Below, in pieces: positions 5,232 to 5,724 of a stretch of DNA of 5,724 bases (its first letter is position 1; each line of letters begins with the position of its first letter). Both the position numbers and the translations under genes were made by a program. The DNA is from DAIODI01 sp036746875 (lineage in GTDB: Bacteria; Pseudomonadota; Alphaproteobacteria; Rhizobiales; Aestuariivirgaceae): positions 1 through 5,724 of the forward strand of contig DAIODI010000183.1 in the NCBI GenBank assembly GCA_036746875.1, read 5' to 3'. The notes beneath the pieces are model-generated. The model made no database searches and was not told the DNA's origin. It worked only from the letters and a program-made list of their open reading frames with translations.

Positions 5232-5724
5232 TCAGCCGGGAAACTGTGCAAGATCGAAAGACGACTGCGCAGACCGCTCCTCGCCGGCGTAGCGCGCCAG
5301 CGGCCCGATCACCGCCAGGGTGACGAACAGCAGAACGATCTCGATCTGGTAGACGACGCCGTAGCTCGCCCATGGCGCCTCAAGCGCGGCGCCGAGCGCG
5401 CCGGTGGCGGCAACGTCGCCGAAGGCGTCCTTGATGGCGCCGCCGAGGCCAAGGCCCACGCCCGCCGCGGTCGCCTGCGCCGCGCCCCAGGCGCCGATCG
5501 CGAGGCCGTCATGGCCGGTCGTGGGCAGACGCAACGCGGCGGTGAGCGTGCCGACGGTCAGCAGCCCGCCGCCGAACCCGATCAACAGCGCGCCGGCGCG
5601 CAACAACCACGGCTCGCCGAACGCGCCGGCGATGGAGATGGCGACCAGCGCCGGTATCCCGGCGAGCGCGCCCATGGCGGCGAGCCGGCCGGCGTTCAAG
5701 CCGCGGCAGCGCGCCCCGCCCGCC
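5232..5724 (-). CDS. lhaA: LhaA (PucC-family) light-harvesting complex 1 assembly protein, C-terminal part; 5' end outside window
   Basis: This is the C-terminal 163 residues of a polytopic inner-membrane protein of the PucC/LhaA family (BCH2 clade of the major facilitator superfamily), which helps assemble light-harvesting complexes. The frame is open to the right edge of the window, so the start is missing; the TTG at 5699 is internal, not a start. Visible family features are the glycine-rich helix GFGGGLLTVGTLTAAL, a second glycine-rich helix (GVGLGLGGAIKDAF), the last helix containing YQIEIVLLFVTLAVIGPLAR, and a short tail ending FDLAQFPG. Members are usually about 450-480 residues, so roughly a third is present. 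I chose LhaA (LH1) over PucC (LH2) because it sits directly upstream of puhA, as lhaA does in Rhodobacter; the sequence alone would not separate the two. It ends in TGA 19 bp before the puhA start. In R. capsulatus the puhA promoter lies inside this upstream gene, but I see no recognisable promoter here. Confidence 0.93.
   Translation of the reverse strand, partial: AGGARCRGLNAGRLAAMGALAGIPALVAISIAGAFGEPWLLRAGALLIGFGGGLLTVGTLTAALRLPTTGHDGLAIGAWGAAQATAAGVGLGLGGAIKDAFGDVAATGALGAALEAPWASYGVVYQIEIVLLFVTLAVIGPLARYAGEERSAQSSFDLAQFPG

Noticed and set aside
5213..5251. Longer puhA start at 5251, adding 13 residues
   Set aside because: It would start inside lhaA and lacks H-subunit similarity; the near-consensus ribosome binding site at 5219-5226 and family length favour 5212.
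5232..5699. Complete 155-codon gene starting at TTG 5699
   Set aside because: The frame continues open to the window edge and matches only the C-terminal third of LhaA, so the gene is cut by the window, not short.

Overview
This window is a stretch of a photosynthesis gene cluster from a purple (bacteriochlorophyll-containing) alphaproteobacterium. All genes lie on the minus strand and are packed almost without gaps. In the direction of transcription (right to left) the order is lhaA (3' part only), puhA, puhB, puhC, a conserved small ORF of 101 codons, acsF, puhE (fused to a second domain) and hemA (first 13 codons only). This lhaA-puhABC-orf-acsF-puhE-hemA order is a familiar block of alphaproteobacterial photosynthesis clusters. 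The base composition is GC-rich, as in many members of that group. An ALA-synthase type hemA (C4 pathway) and a type 2 reaction centre H subunit both fit an alphaproteobacterium. I cannot name the genus.

Region by region: 5232-5724 holds the last part of LhaA, the LH1 assembly membrane protein. 4433-5212 is PuhA, the reaction centre H subunit, preceded by a near-consensus ribosome binding site. 3296-4436 holds PuhB and PuhC, membrane proteins for reaction centre and LH1 assembly. 2994-3299 is a small soluble protein of unknown function. 1933-2997 is AcsF, the oxygen-dependent Mg-protoporphyrin monomethyl ester cyclase. 64-1923 is PuhE extended at its C-terminus by a complete CobW-type G3E GTPase with a long histidine-rich metal-binding loop. 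1-40 is the start of HemA, the first enzyme of tetrapyrrole synthesis. There is no intergenic gap over 25 bp, three ATGA start/stop overlaps, and no visible terminator or internal promoter. The whole block therefore reads as one operon coupling tetrapyrrole supply (HemA, AcsF) to reaction centre and LH1 assembly (LhaA, PuhABC, PuhE).

The standout is the puhE gene. Usual PuhE proteins are about 270 residues long and end shortly after the last membrane helix. Here the frame continues without a stop into about 365 residues with Walker A, GCICC, ExSG and NKxD motifs, an 18-histidine loop and a CobW C-terminal domain. This would place a putative metallochaperone GTPase on the photosynthetic assembly membrane, inside an operon that makes a Mg-tetrapyrrole with a diiron enzyme. 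Its function is inference and is set out under findings.
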